From NCBI GenBank assembly GCA_002496955.1, contig DALZ01000149.1, positions 1-7,027 on the forward strand: a stretch of 7,027 nucleotides of DNA, read 5' to 3'. The translations under genes were made by a program, and so were the position numbers. The stretch is from Euryarchaeota archaeon UBA128 (GTDB taxonomy: Archaea; Thermoplasmatota; Poseidoniia; Poseidoniales; Poseidoniaceae). The notes under the pieces were generated by a model that saw only the letters and a list, made by a program, of their open reading frames with translations, made no database searches and was not told the DNA's origin. Below, one piece after another: positions 1-6,473 of the stretch (the first letter of the stretch is position 1; each line of letters begins with the position of its first letter).

Positions 1-428
1 AGTGGTGCAGATACATAGTCTACCCCCGCCACAGGCCCCGGAGTCGAGCCAGTAGTGTTCCATGTAATGCCAACCTCATTCCAATTACTTATCAAAAATT
101 GATGGATTGACAGGTCTAATGCATAAGCCCCGCCGGAAAAATCCCACTGATCCACATACAATGTCAATTCAATAGAATGAATTGATTGCAGAGTATCTAG
201 AGGTAATTGGGTCATGTCTAGGGATATTATCGTATCACAGGTTGAGCCGAACGTGTTGTAGCAACCACTCCCAACCATTAGTTCTTCAGACGAACCGAAA
301 TTAGCTAGCGGCAAAGCATCCGTAATTGTGTTATCCGGGATATCTGGATGTGAATATCCCTGTATCTCTGATGAATCCAAAACTGTGTAAACATATGTTC
401 CATCATCGTTGTAGAGATGGTTCGGGTT
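1..428 (-). repeat. Repeat unit 7, partial (residues 1971 onward): DNRLRE-like domain cut by window edge
   Basis: The visible part has 'ITDALPLANFGSSEELMVG', which resembles the usual start in which a 'NYG/NFGSS' turn precedes the first strand. It then has 'HSIELTLYVDQW', and 'NWNEVGITWNTTG' with Trp2093. Cys2026 and Cys2034 lie eight residues apart near the start of the domain. The VQ motif and closing strand lie outside the window, so the array has at least seven DNRLRE-like domains. Confidence 0.72.
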
Positions 429-3400
429 GCCAATACCAAACGACCAGCGCTGCGACGATGGGCCCGGTATGGTCTGATTGACACCTTGCACCCACCATTC
501 GTAAACCTCGCCGGGAACGAACTGGTTTGATGTGAAACTATTACCTTGTATTGACGAATCTACCCTCGAGTCATAGGAGATTACATTGTTTTGATTATTG
601 ATATACAAGATGTAATCAGTAGCGTCTGGATTCTGCTGCCATGTTAATTGTACCGTTGATGGAGATGAGACAATCGTGCTGGAAGTATCGTACAGAATAT
701 CGCCATTCAATGGGCTATTCAAAACCGGCTGAGAGGGTGGAGTTAGACCGCCAATATTTTCCAGATATGTAATGCTCAAAACAGGTCTTAGCGGAGCAAT
801 ATTATCGGAACTGTAGAAGTCGACAAAACTATTCGACCCGGTCTGAGGTATGAGTGTGAATGAAATACTTTCGTTATTGGTTGCGAAATTAGTCTGCAAA
901 AGAGTGGTTATGTCCCATTGCAGTGTCGAGCCAGAGTAACTAGAAATCGTGGTTTTTGTAATCTCGATACCTGAGCATGAAGGGGTGTTGACATAGGTTA
1001 GTGTATCTTCAATGAATTCATCGCAAGCAAACACCGAGACATCAAATGGGTTAATATTCTGGGTGGTGGAAGCAACCTGTAGCTCGAAAACAGCAGTTAC
1101 TGGTATTGCAATTGTGTCGAAGTAAATATCAGATATGTTGTACGAGAAATATGCTTGGTTTATTCCAGTCGTCAATGGATTATATCCTAACCCGAGTGTT
1201 AAGTCTGAGCCATAATTGACAAGTTGATTGACATCATCAGATATTGCGTCGTTGACCTGTGGCAAGTCACCTGTCAACTCAAAAATTGAACCTCTTGAGA
1301 GATTGACTGTGTAGTTGCCTAAACCATCATTGAATACTTGTGAATCTGTCATACGATACTGATAAATCGGTGAATAATGGCCTATTCTATGACTTTGATC
1401 GCCCCGAATTCTCCAATATTGCCATTGATCTCCGAAGAAATTCTGGAGCAATGTTTCATCATCCAAAACAAACGAATCCGACGAGGAATCGTAGGTGAAA
1501 TCTGAATTAAGTTCCCCGGATGATTCACAATCTAACCAGCGAATTTCTTGACCGTGGCAAATCTGCCAATCAGTCACGTTGGTTAATGGTGAACTAAAAT
1601 CAAAAATTACGGTTTCAGGACCAACTAATTCATACGATGATGTATTCCATAAGGTTGCATTGTTGTGCGGCGAAACTAAACTCGGAGCTGGAGCAAACCA
1701 TTGCTCAGTTGTGCGATACTCAATGGTTAACTTGGGCCTGATATTGTTTACTGCATTCTCACTATCTGCGAAAATATAGTTCCCGTCCACTGTCCCAGCA
1801 GCCGAATTAAAGATTTCAGGTTGCAATAAGATGTCAAACTCCTCGCTCGCAGAGTCTAGGGAATGCTGCACAATGCGGGTGATATTCCAAACGTGTTCAC
1901 CAACTGAGTTAACTGTGATGTAAGAATCTGGCAAGTCTGAATCAGCGCCTCGCAATGCACCTAGGCTGCTCCACTGCGTATTAGGTAAATTATTGTCCCA
2001 TGTTGCGCTTTCATCCCAGTTAGTGACCAATCTAGATGCTGAAATATCGACACTACCGTTCCCTGATATCGCGGACAATGTCAAGTTAGCACTGAGTATC
2101 TCGTATACCGCTGGCAATGAAATCGTTGACAGATTAAATGAAACCACGGCTGTTGTCGAGGATTGATTGCTATTCAGGATTGTACTATTACCAATCACAA
2201 GGCCGTTTGTATCCTGTGATGTAGTTGGTATACCCTCATCGAGATAAGTATCTGAGGTGACACTTGGGAAATTAGTAGAGGCAAACATTGTTCCGTCCTG
2301 TATGGTCAATACGGCATCAGTTGAGGATAATTCTGCACCCATTGCATTAGGAATGAAATAAACGGAATCTTGGCTAAAATCACCATATATCGAATTATTC
2401 ACTGCACGGACAGACCAGTAAATATCATTCCTAAAACTGATATCTTGGTCGGGAGTAAACTTGAGATTTACTAAGTCAAACATACTAGGATGGTCTCTAG
2501 AGTCGAATACCAATTGACCCGCCATGTCATCATTTGGATCTAAGTCAAATGCGATTATCCAGGCATCAGGCACGGAGCCAGTTGTAGATGGCCACTGCCA
2601 GTCAAATGTCGGTCTTAAATCAGGAATTATTGCATGCGAACTTTGGTTAAAATAGATTTGCCCGGGATTTGGCGATACCAGTATCGAAGTGCTAGTTGGC
2701 CGTTCCTTTGCCCCGTATGACCAAGTCAGATTCAGTGTTGGTTGCCCACTGGTGAAGTCAGATGACTGGAAATATACCAGAGTTCCTGGCTGTGTTGGTG
2801 CTGCATAGAGCATCAAGGAAAATGTCGGTTGCCCCTCGTCAAACGCCTGCTGAACGAGCGGAGTGACATCCCACGACATTTCCCCAACAGTAGAATTCTG
2901 AATATCTAACGGTGCTGTTACATCGTTTCCGATATCTCTACCACCTGGCTGACTCCAATTTGTCGTCGAATTATATTGAGTACTAGTTGCATTTTCATCC
3001 CACGGCACTAGAATTCCTCTCGCGGCAATTGGCACCCCGAGGTTTGACAGAGGAGTGGCTTGAAGTTTGAAACTAGCATTGGTTACAGTGGCATTTTCTG
3101 GATGGATATCGATCGGTATCGGTATTTTCACCAGCATGGAACTGTTAAGTCCACTACTGGTAGTTCCAACCTGTAAAAATGGTTCATCAATAGAATTTGG
3201 GGATTGGACATTTGAATCAAGTATTGCCGTATCGATGAACTGTAACACATCACTGTTGGAGATTGCGCTGTTGTGAGAAAATTCTGTTGTGAAGGTATCA
3301 GCACTTGATGAGTAGAAATTGAAGTCTGGCAAATAGAAGTGGAAATTTGATGACCAATCGCCGAGTTGATAAGTCGATGACAGCGCTCTAACGCGCCAAA

Positions 3401-6338
3401 ACCACTGTTTACCGACATCCAGATTAGATTGCAATTCATACTGATTACCGGCTATATCAAATCCGGGATCGTTCCATGATGAAGCCGTACGTTTGTCTGG
3501 TGAGTCAAACTGGTCGCTTGAATCAATTTCAAAACCCCAACCAATTACTGGGACAACATTGTTTGGAGTCCACTGGAATATCGGCTGTTCGTCGGTTTCT
3601 AGACTTGAGTTATTAACAAACACCCACTCACCATTCAACGGATTAGATGCTGACGGCGGCAATGGTTTTTGATTAGAACCCGGAGAGAACGTTATCTCAA
3701 TAGTCGGGACAGAGTTAGCAGAAGAAATCGGCGACGCAAACAACACGTCAACGTTTGATTGACCCGGGAGTATCTCAAACATTAAGTCGAGTCGCTCGCT
3801 ATTCCTCATCGAATCCTGCACTGCACTTGTAATGTTCCAAGCATACTGTCCAGTAGTAGACACTATTTCTGAATCTAATAAATTCGCTCGGTCTGCTGCT
3901 CCACTTGCACCTGCTGATGCCCAAGGCGTATTGTCGGAAGATTCTAGCCAAGTAACCTCTCGAGCCACCCAATCATGGTTATTCATATCCCAAACCCCAA
4001 TATCTGGCGTCACACCACTAACGCTAGCGCTAGTCATGGTTATCTCTGAACCGACAACTGCCAATCCACTGGGCAGTACATAGTTATTGATATCAAGGCT
4101 TAGCAAGCCATTTGATTTCCCATTAGATGATGAGTCCGTGACAGAGATATATGGATAACCAAATGTGTTAGTGTTTGGCGAACTGCTACTTATTGTAGCA
4201 TGAGAGAAATTAGGAATTCCGGTTAGTCCACCTTCAGAATTACTAGATATCACCAATTTGTGTAAGTTGCCACCTAACCATTGTGATGTCACTGAACTTA
4301 CAAAGAATGAAGTTTGATTCCAACCACTGGACCTATGGTCATTATCGACATACTTAGCTCTCCAGTGATACACTGAGCCAGTGGTGAGCGAATTCTGCCC
4401 CAAAATATCAAAATCAGCTGAACTCGATGGTGCAATAGCACCTGTTCTACTGTCATACTCAATGATTACATTGCGGAAATATGCGTCTGTTGAAACCTGC
4501 ATAATCGAGTTCTGCTGGGTGTTATCTAGTGACTGCCAACGAAGTGACGGCGTTGTATTACCCGACAAGTTACTGTTCGAGTTGTTCCAAGTTGCCTGTC
4601 CATTAATTGGTTCGATTAAAGATGGCTCAATGGTGGTTAAATTCACCGGCCATGAGTAGGTAATATTCAACACTGGCTTCTCTAGATTATTAGAGGAATA
4701 TTCTCCACTAGCGAAGGTGATGTCTTCGATTTGAGTTGGTGGTTGTTCGCCTGGCAACATACCTGTCAGTATGTAGGTCAACTTATCATTTGCATTCTGT
4801 TCAAATGACTGCTGGACTGAGTTTTGAATGTCGATAGAAAATATGTCACTTGGTTGATTGGAATCGATACCAGTGACTTCCGAAGTGCTTATTGTGGTAA
4901 GTCCGCCAGTTGCCCAAGGGCTACCTAATTTACCATAGTTCCATGTCGCTTGGTCTTCAATCCATTCACTACCAGTATACTGGTGCATTGACAGCATAAG
5001 CCCATTTGTCGAAGCACTCGCTCTATTCAATTCGATGTTGGCATCGATGATTGATACATTTTCTGATAATCCCAAAAGTGGTAAATTAATTCCCATGTGA
5101 ACGAAAGATTGGTCATTTGGGCCGTTTTCGATGCGCAGTGTTGGTTCATTTCCTCGTGCTGTGTTAACCGAGGAGTCGACATATGTGTCCTCTATAAGAT
5201 TGTAACCTTGGAGATTAAAATCATCATTAGTCAGAGTTAAAGTCGCAGTTCCGTCGTTATTGTTAGTGATTGAGAAAGCGGGCAACAACATCGTCCCAGA
5301 AACCCAGTTTGATAACTTAGCCGTCGCATCAATTGACCGATAGCGGTAATTGATGGCATCCCCGATATTGAAAGCCTCTGTGGGTGGAATGTCGTATTCA
5401 CCCGAACTACCAGTCTGCAAAAATGGGTTACTTATCGTGGAGTATAACCAATTAGAGTCTAAAGTATTTCGAAAATCATCTGACAGTGAGAATTGAAATT
5501 CAACATCGGTTCCAGTCAGAGAATCATAAGAAATTACCGGGTGAGTATCGGCTTGGGGTATGAAGTCATTTGTCATCAACGGCAAACCATCTGACAAGAA
5601 ATCCACTGTAACAGAGCCTCCATCACCATGGACTCCGAGAAAATGATTAATTGTCAATTCTGGATCGAAGTTTGCATTGCCGTTACCATTCTTGTAGCAA
5701 CTTAATTCGCCACCGAGACTGGACAGGACAAAATCAAACTTATTGCGGTTTAAATCTAGGCTAGTTTGAGTTAGCTTGGTAACATTCAGCGTGTATTGAT
5801 ATGTCGCCCCGCTGACTGGAGCAATGGTAGAAGGAACATCCCAAACGGTTCGGTCATTCTGTCCATTGACACCCGGTGTTTGCCAGTTTATTGAATCAGC
5901 AATCTCATTCCAGGTCACCTCTAATGGCGCAAAATTGGCAATAATTGTGGCAGGATACAGGATCGGTCGGATGCCTGGGACAGATTCTGATACTACGTCA
6001 CAGGTAATGGTCAATTCAGCGCTAATAATACTGTCAGCAGTTTTAGTTAGATTATTGATGAATCGATAAATTCCGCGCTTTTCGCCTGGGTTAAGTTGGT
6101 CCTCACCAATGATTACATCATTAGAACCGATGTAGTTTACATTGGAGTTTGCAGAGCTGATGTATGTTTCAGTATTAGTTGAGTATTGATATATCGCAAA
6201 TCCCAATTCCTCTTGCTCCTCCAGGAAAGATTCATGGTCATTTTCAGCCACCAGTATTTCACTGAAAATAAACAAAAAAACAATGAAAATCGCAGTTAAT
6301 GCTCGACGTTTTTCGGGCGCGTACGGCATGGGACTCAT
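1..6338 (-). CDS. Giant secreted repeat protein, tandem DNRLRE (CBM96-like) and FnIII-like domains; C-terminus outside window
   Basis: The frame is open for 2112 codons with no stop and leaves the window at its left edge, so the full protein is longer. ATG at 6338 is chosen because an in-frame TGA lies directly before it; a second ATG at 6329 (Met4) is possible. Residues 1-31 form a signal peptide. The remainder is six units of about 325 residues plus part of a seventh. Each unit has a DNRLRE/CBM96-like domain (hallmarks: a 'DTYxD' or similar start, a 'W(D/N)E..(A/V)TW' stretch, 'W(N/D)(I/V)T..VQ', and a closing 'P.L.ITY' strand) and then an FnIII-like domain (Pro-rich start, late 'Y.WRVR' strand). 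The TW-position residues are 143, 466, 797, 1122, 1447, 1782 and 2093. Only eight Cys occur, in pairs, and N-X-S/T sequons number over 30. Known members of the DNRLRE family occur in extracellular and carbohydrate-binding proteins. A role in adhesion or glycan binding is inferred; no enzyme domain or membrane anchor is visible, but the C-terminus is missing. Confidence is high for the gene and export, moderate for the domain family names, low for the exact function. Confidence 0.93.
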   Translation of the reverse strand, partial: MSPMPYAPEKRRALTAIFIVFLFIFSEILVAENDHESFLEEQEELGFAIYQYSTNTETYISSANSNVNYIGSNDVIIGEDQLNPGEKRGIYRFINNLTKTADSIISAELTITCDVVSESVPGIRPILYPATIIANFAPLEVTWNEIADSINWQTPGVNGQNDRTVWDVPSTIAPVSGATYQYTLNVTKLTQTSLDLNRNKFDFVLSSLGGELSCYKNGNGNANFDPELTINHFLGVHGDGGSVTVDFLSDGLPLMTNDFIPQADTHPVISYDSLTGTDVEFQFSLSDDFRNTLDSNWLYSTISNPFLQTGSSGEYDIPPTEAFNIGDAINYRYRSIDATAKLSNWVSGTMLLPAFSITNNNDGTATLTLTNDDFNLQGYNLIEDTYVDSSVNTARGNEPTLRIENGPNDQSFVHMGINLPLLGLSENVSIIDANIELNRASASTNGLMLSMHQYTGSEWIEDQATWNYGKLGSPWATGGLTTISTSEVTGIDSNQPSDIFSIDIQNSVQQSFEQNANDKLTYILTGMLPGEQPPTQIEDITFASGEYSSNNLEKPVLNITYSWPVNLTTIEPSLIEPINGQATWNNSNSNLSGNTTPSLRWQSLDNTQQNSIMQVSTDAYFRNVIIEYDSRTGAIAPSSSADFDILGQNSLTTGSVYHWRAKYVDNDHRSSGWNQTSFFVSSVTSQWLGGNLHKLVISSNSEGGLTGIPNFSHATISSSSPNTNTFGYPYISVTDSSSNGKSNGLLSLDINNYVLPSGLAVVGSEITMTSASVSGVTPDIGVWDMNNHDWVAREVTWLESSDNTPWASAGASGAADRANLLDSEIVSTTGQYAWNITSAVQDSMRNSERLDLMFEILPGQSNVDVLFASPISSANSVPTIEITFSPGSNQKPLPPSASNPLNGEWVFVNNSSLETDEQPIFQWTPNNVVPVIGWGFEIDSSDQFDSPDKRTASSWNDPGFDIAGNQYELQSNLDVGKQWFWRVRALSSTYQLGDWSSNFHFYLPDFNFYSSSADTFTTEFSHNSAISNSDVLQFIDTAILDSNVQSPNSIDEPFLQVGTTSSGLNSSMLVKIPIPIDIHPENATVTNASFKLQATPLSNLGVPIAARGILVPWDENATSTQYNSTTNWSQPGGRDIGNDVTAPLDIQNSTVGEMSWDVTPLVQQAFDEGQPTFSLMLYAAPTQPGTLVYFQSSDFTSGQPTLNLTWSYGAKERPTSTSILVSPNPGQIYFNQSSHAIIPDLRPTFDWQWPSTTGSVPDAWIIAFDLDPNDDMAGQLVFDSRDHPSMFDLVNLKFTPDQDISFRNDIYWSVRAVNNSIYGDFSQDSVYFIPNAMGAELSSTDAVLTIQDGTMFASTNFPSVTSDTYLDEGIPTTSQDTNGLVIGNSTILNSNQSSTTAVVSFNLSTISLPAVYEILSANLTLSAISGNGSVDISASRLVTNWDESATWDNNLPNTQWSSLGALRGADSDLPDSYITVNSVGEHVWNITRIVQHSLDSASEEFDILLQPEIFNSAAGTVDGNYIFADSENAVNNIRPKLTIEYRTTEQWFAPAPSLVSPHNNATLWNTSSYELVGPETVIFDFSSPLTNVTDWQICHGQEIRWLDCESSGELNSDFTYDSSSDSFVLDDETLLQNFFGDQWQYWRIRGDQSHRIGHYSPIYQYRMTDSQVFNDGLGNYTVNLSRGSIFELTGDLPQVNDAISDDVNQLVNYGSDLTLGLGYNPLTTGINQAYFSYNISDIYFDTIAIPVTAVFELQVASTTQNINPFDVSVFACDEFIEDTLTYVNTPSCSGIEITKTTISSYSGSTLQWDITTLLQTNFATNNESISFTLIPQTGSNSFVDFYSSDNIAPLRPVLSITYLENIGGLTPPSQPVLNSPLNGDILYDTSSTIVSSPSTVQLTWQQNPDATDYILYINNQNNVISYDSRVDSSIQGNSFTSNQFVPGEVYEWWVQGVNQTIPGPSSQRWSFGIGNPNHLYNDDGTYVYTVLDSSEIQGYSHPDIPDNTITDALPLANFGSSEELMVGSGCYNTFGSTCDTIISLDMTQLPLDTLQSIHSIELTLYVDQWDFSGGAYALDLSIHQFLISNWNEVGITWNTTGSTPGPVAGVDYVSAP
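429..1343 (-). repeat. Repeat unit 6 (residues 1666-1970): DNRLRE-like plus FnIII-like domain
   Basis: The DNRLRE-like half (about 1675-1858) has 'ISDDVNQLVNYG' at its start. 'EDTLTYVN' places Tyr1782 at the usual Trp position and is flanked by Cys1772 and Cys1788. 'LQWDITTLLQTNF' and 'RPVLSITYLE' follow. The FnIII-like half (1859-1970) is the most canonical copy: 'PPSQPVLNSPLNGD', 'VQLTWQQNPDATDYILYI', and the late strand 'YEWWVQGVNQ'. Confidence 0.72.
1344..2339 (-). repeat. Repeat unit 5 (residues 1334-1665): DNRLRE-like plus FnIII-like domain
   Basis: The DNRLRE-like half (about 1360-1542) is close to the family pattern: 'SDTYLDEG' (Asp1363), 'NWDESATWD' with Trp1447, 'HVWNITRIVQHSL', and the closing 'RPKLTIEYRT'. 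The FnIII-like half (1543-1665) starts 'PAPSLVSPHNNA' and has the late strand 'QYWRIRGD'. It also holds Cys1594 and Cys1604, ten residues apart, which probably form a hairpin disulfide found in no other FnIII-like copy here. Confidence 0.75.
2340..3323 (-). repeat. Repeat unit 4 (residues 1006-1333): DNRLRE-like plus FnIII-like domain
   Basis: The DNRLRE-like half (about 1009-1208) has 'IDTAILDSN', then 'VPWDENATSTQY'. Here Tyr1122 stands where most copies have Trp, while Trp1113 of 'PWDE' is kept. 'MSWDVTPLVQQAF' and 'QPTLNLTWSYG' complete the pattern. The FnIII-like half (about 1210-1333) has 'PTFDWQWP', 'IYWSVRAVNN' and 'DSVYFIPNA'. It has no cysteine and several sequons. Confidence 0.68.
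3324..4292 (-). repeat. Repeat unit 3 (residues 683-1005): DNRLRE-like plus FnIII-like domain
   Basis: The DNRLRE-like half (about 690-886) lacks a clear 'DTYxD' start but keeps 'REVTWLE' with Trp797, the 'PW' that follows it, 'YAWNITSAVQDSM', and the closing 'VPTIEITFSP'. The FnIII-like half (887-1005) has 'PPSASNPLNGE', 'PIFQWTP', and the late strand 'FWRVRALSS' followed by 'GDWSSNFHFYLPD'. It has no cysteine. Confidence 0.7.
4293..5201 (-). repeat. Repeat unit 2 (residues 380-682): DNRLRE-like plus FnIII-like domain
   Basis: The DNRLRE-like half (about 380-563) starts with 'EDTYVDSS' (Asp384), carries 'EWIEDQATWN' with Trp466, then 'SIDIQNSVQQSF', and closes with 'KPVLNITYSW'. The FnIII-like half (about 570-681) has 'SLIEPINGQ', 'PSLRWQ', 'YHWRAKYVD' and ends 'SGWNQTSFFV'. 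It has no cysteine. This is one of the clearest copies and could serve as the query for a profile search. Confidence 0.75.
5202..6233 (-). repeat. Repeat unit 1 (residues 36-379): DNRLRE-like plus FnIII-like domain
   Basis: The DNRLRE-like domain covers about residues 40-232. It has 'NTETYISS' near its start, 'VTWNE' with Trp143, 'LNVTKLTQTS' in place of the usual W-(N/D)-(I/V)-T..VQ motif, and the closing strand 'DPELTINHF'. It contains Cys113 and Cys214, the only cysteines in the first 1590 residues, which could join strands across the domain. The second half (about 234-375) is a diverged FnIII-like domain with 'INYRYRSID' as the late strand and Trp in 'SNW'. This is the least typical unit, as expected for the N-terminal cap of an array. 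Confidence 0.65.
6246..6338 (-). other. Signal peptide of the giant repeat protein (residues 1-31)
   Basis: The N-terminus has a basic stretch (Lys10, Arg11, Arg12), then a hydrophobic core at about residues 13-30 rich in Phe, Ile, Leu and Val. A probable signal peptidase I site follows Val30-Ala31, just before the acidic mature start (Glu32-Asn33-Asp34). There is no twin-arginine consensus and no lipobox Cys, so Sec export is expected. No second membrane segment is seen in the visible part. If Met4 is the true start, the signal peptide is three residues shorter and otherwise unchanged. Confidence 0.85.
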
Positions 6339-6352
6339 TCAGCACACAAAGT

Positions 6353-6357
6353 CTCCT
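6353..6357 (-). promoter_or_regulatory. Shine-Dalgarno-like AGGAG upstream of the giant gene
   Basis: On the minus strand AGGAG sits within AAAAGGAGAC, 14 nt before the ATG at 6338 (23 nt before the one at 6329). It matches the anti-Shine-Dalgarno end of archaeal 16S rRNA. The spacing is longer than the usual 5-10 nt, but it favours 6338 over 6329 as the start. Confidence 0.5.
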
Positions 6358-6380
6358 TTTACTGTCTTTTCCCTTGAATG

Positions 6381-6392
6381 TATTAGTATATC
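6381..6392 (-). promoter_or_regulatory. Putative archaeal TATA box for the giant gene
   Basis: The minus strand reads GATATACTAATA here, an AT-rich element in a region that is otherwise mixed. A transcription start about 25 bp downstream would fall near 6360, giving a leader of roughly 22-24 nt that still includes the AGGAG at 6353-6357. No purine-rich BRE element is obvious directly upstream. The same bases read TATTAGTATATC on the plus strand, so use by the divergent rfcS gene cannot be excluded. Confidence 0.4.
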
Positions 6393-6473
6393 ATAGCGAG
6401 ATTGTACGAGCAGCACATTTGTTGCTGAATTTCAATCATAATGTTGAATAGCATCCGCCATCATCAAACCAAT

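Larger units (their letters stand above)
6339..6473. other. Divergent intergenic region between the giant gene and rfcS
   Basis: These 135 bp separate two start codons facing away from each other, so both promoters must lie here unless rfcS starts earlier at 6441. Apart from the TATA-like and Shine-Dalgarno-like elements of the minus-strand gene, a small hairpin is possible (CAGCA at 6411-6415 with TGCTG at 6423-6427, 7-nt loop). CAGCACA also occurs twice, at 6340-6346 and 6411-6417. No clear Shine-Dalgarno sequence precedes rfcS, so its mRNA may be leaderless or have a short leader. Confidence 0.6.

Noticed and set aside
1579..1779. Short plus-strand open frame inside the large minus-strand gene
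   Set aside because: It is fully antisense to unit 5, has no recognisable domain, and the opposite strand shows conserved domain motifs across the same bases.
3067..3439. Two short open frames, one plus (3067-3276) and one minus in another frame (3128-3439)
   Set aside because: Both lie within units 3-4 of the giant gene in non-coding frames; neither product looks like a protein family.
3832..4083. Plus-strand open frame of 83 codons
   Set aside because: Antisense shadow of unit 3, whose conserved 'REVTWLE' and 'WNITSAVQ' motifs lie on the other strand here.
4381..4659. Plus-strand open frame of 92 codons
   Set aside because: Antisense shadow of the FnIII-like part of unit 2; no ribosome binding site or domain support.
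5824..6069. Plus-strand open frame of 81 codons
   Set aside because: Antisense shadow of the first DNRLRE-like domain; no independent evidence for a gene.
1..6338. Possible frameshift or pseudogene in the long frame
   Set aside because: Every in-frame triplet from 6338 down to position 3 was read with no stop, and domain motifs continue in the same frame throughout.
6411..6427. Small inverted repeat (CAGCA...TGCTG) as a terminator or operator
   Set aside because: The stem is only 5 bp, has no T-tract, and lies between two divergent starts where no terminator is expected; chance is likely.
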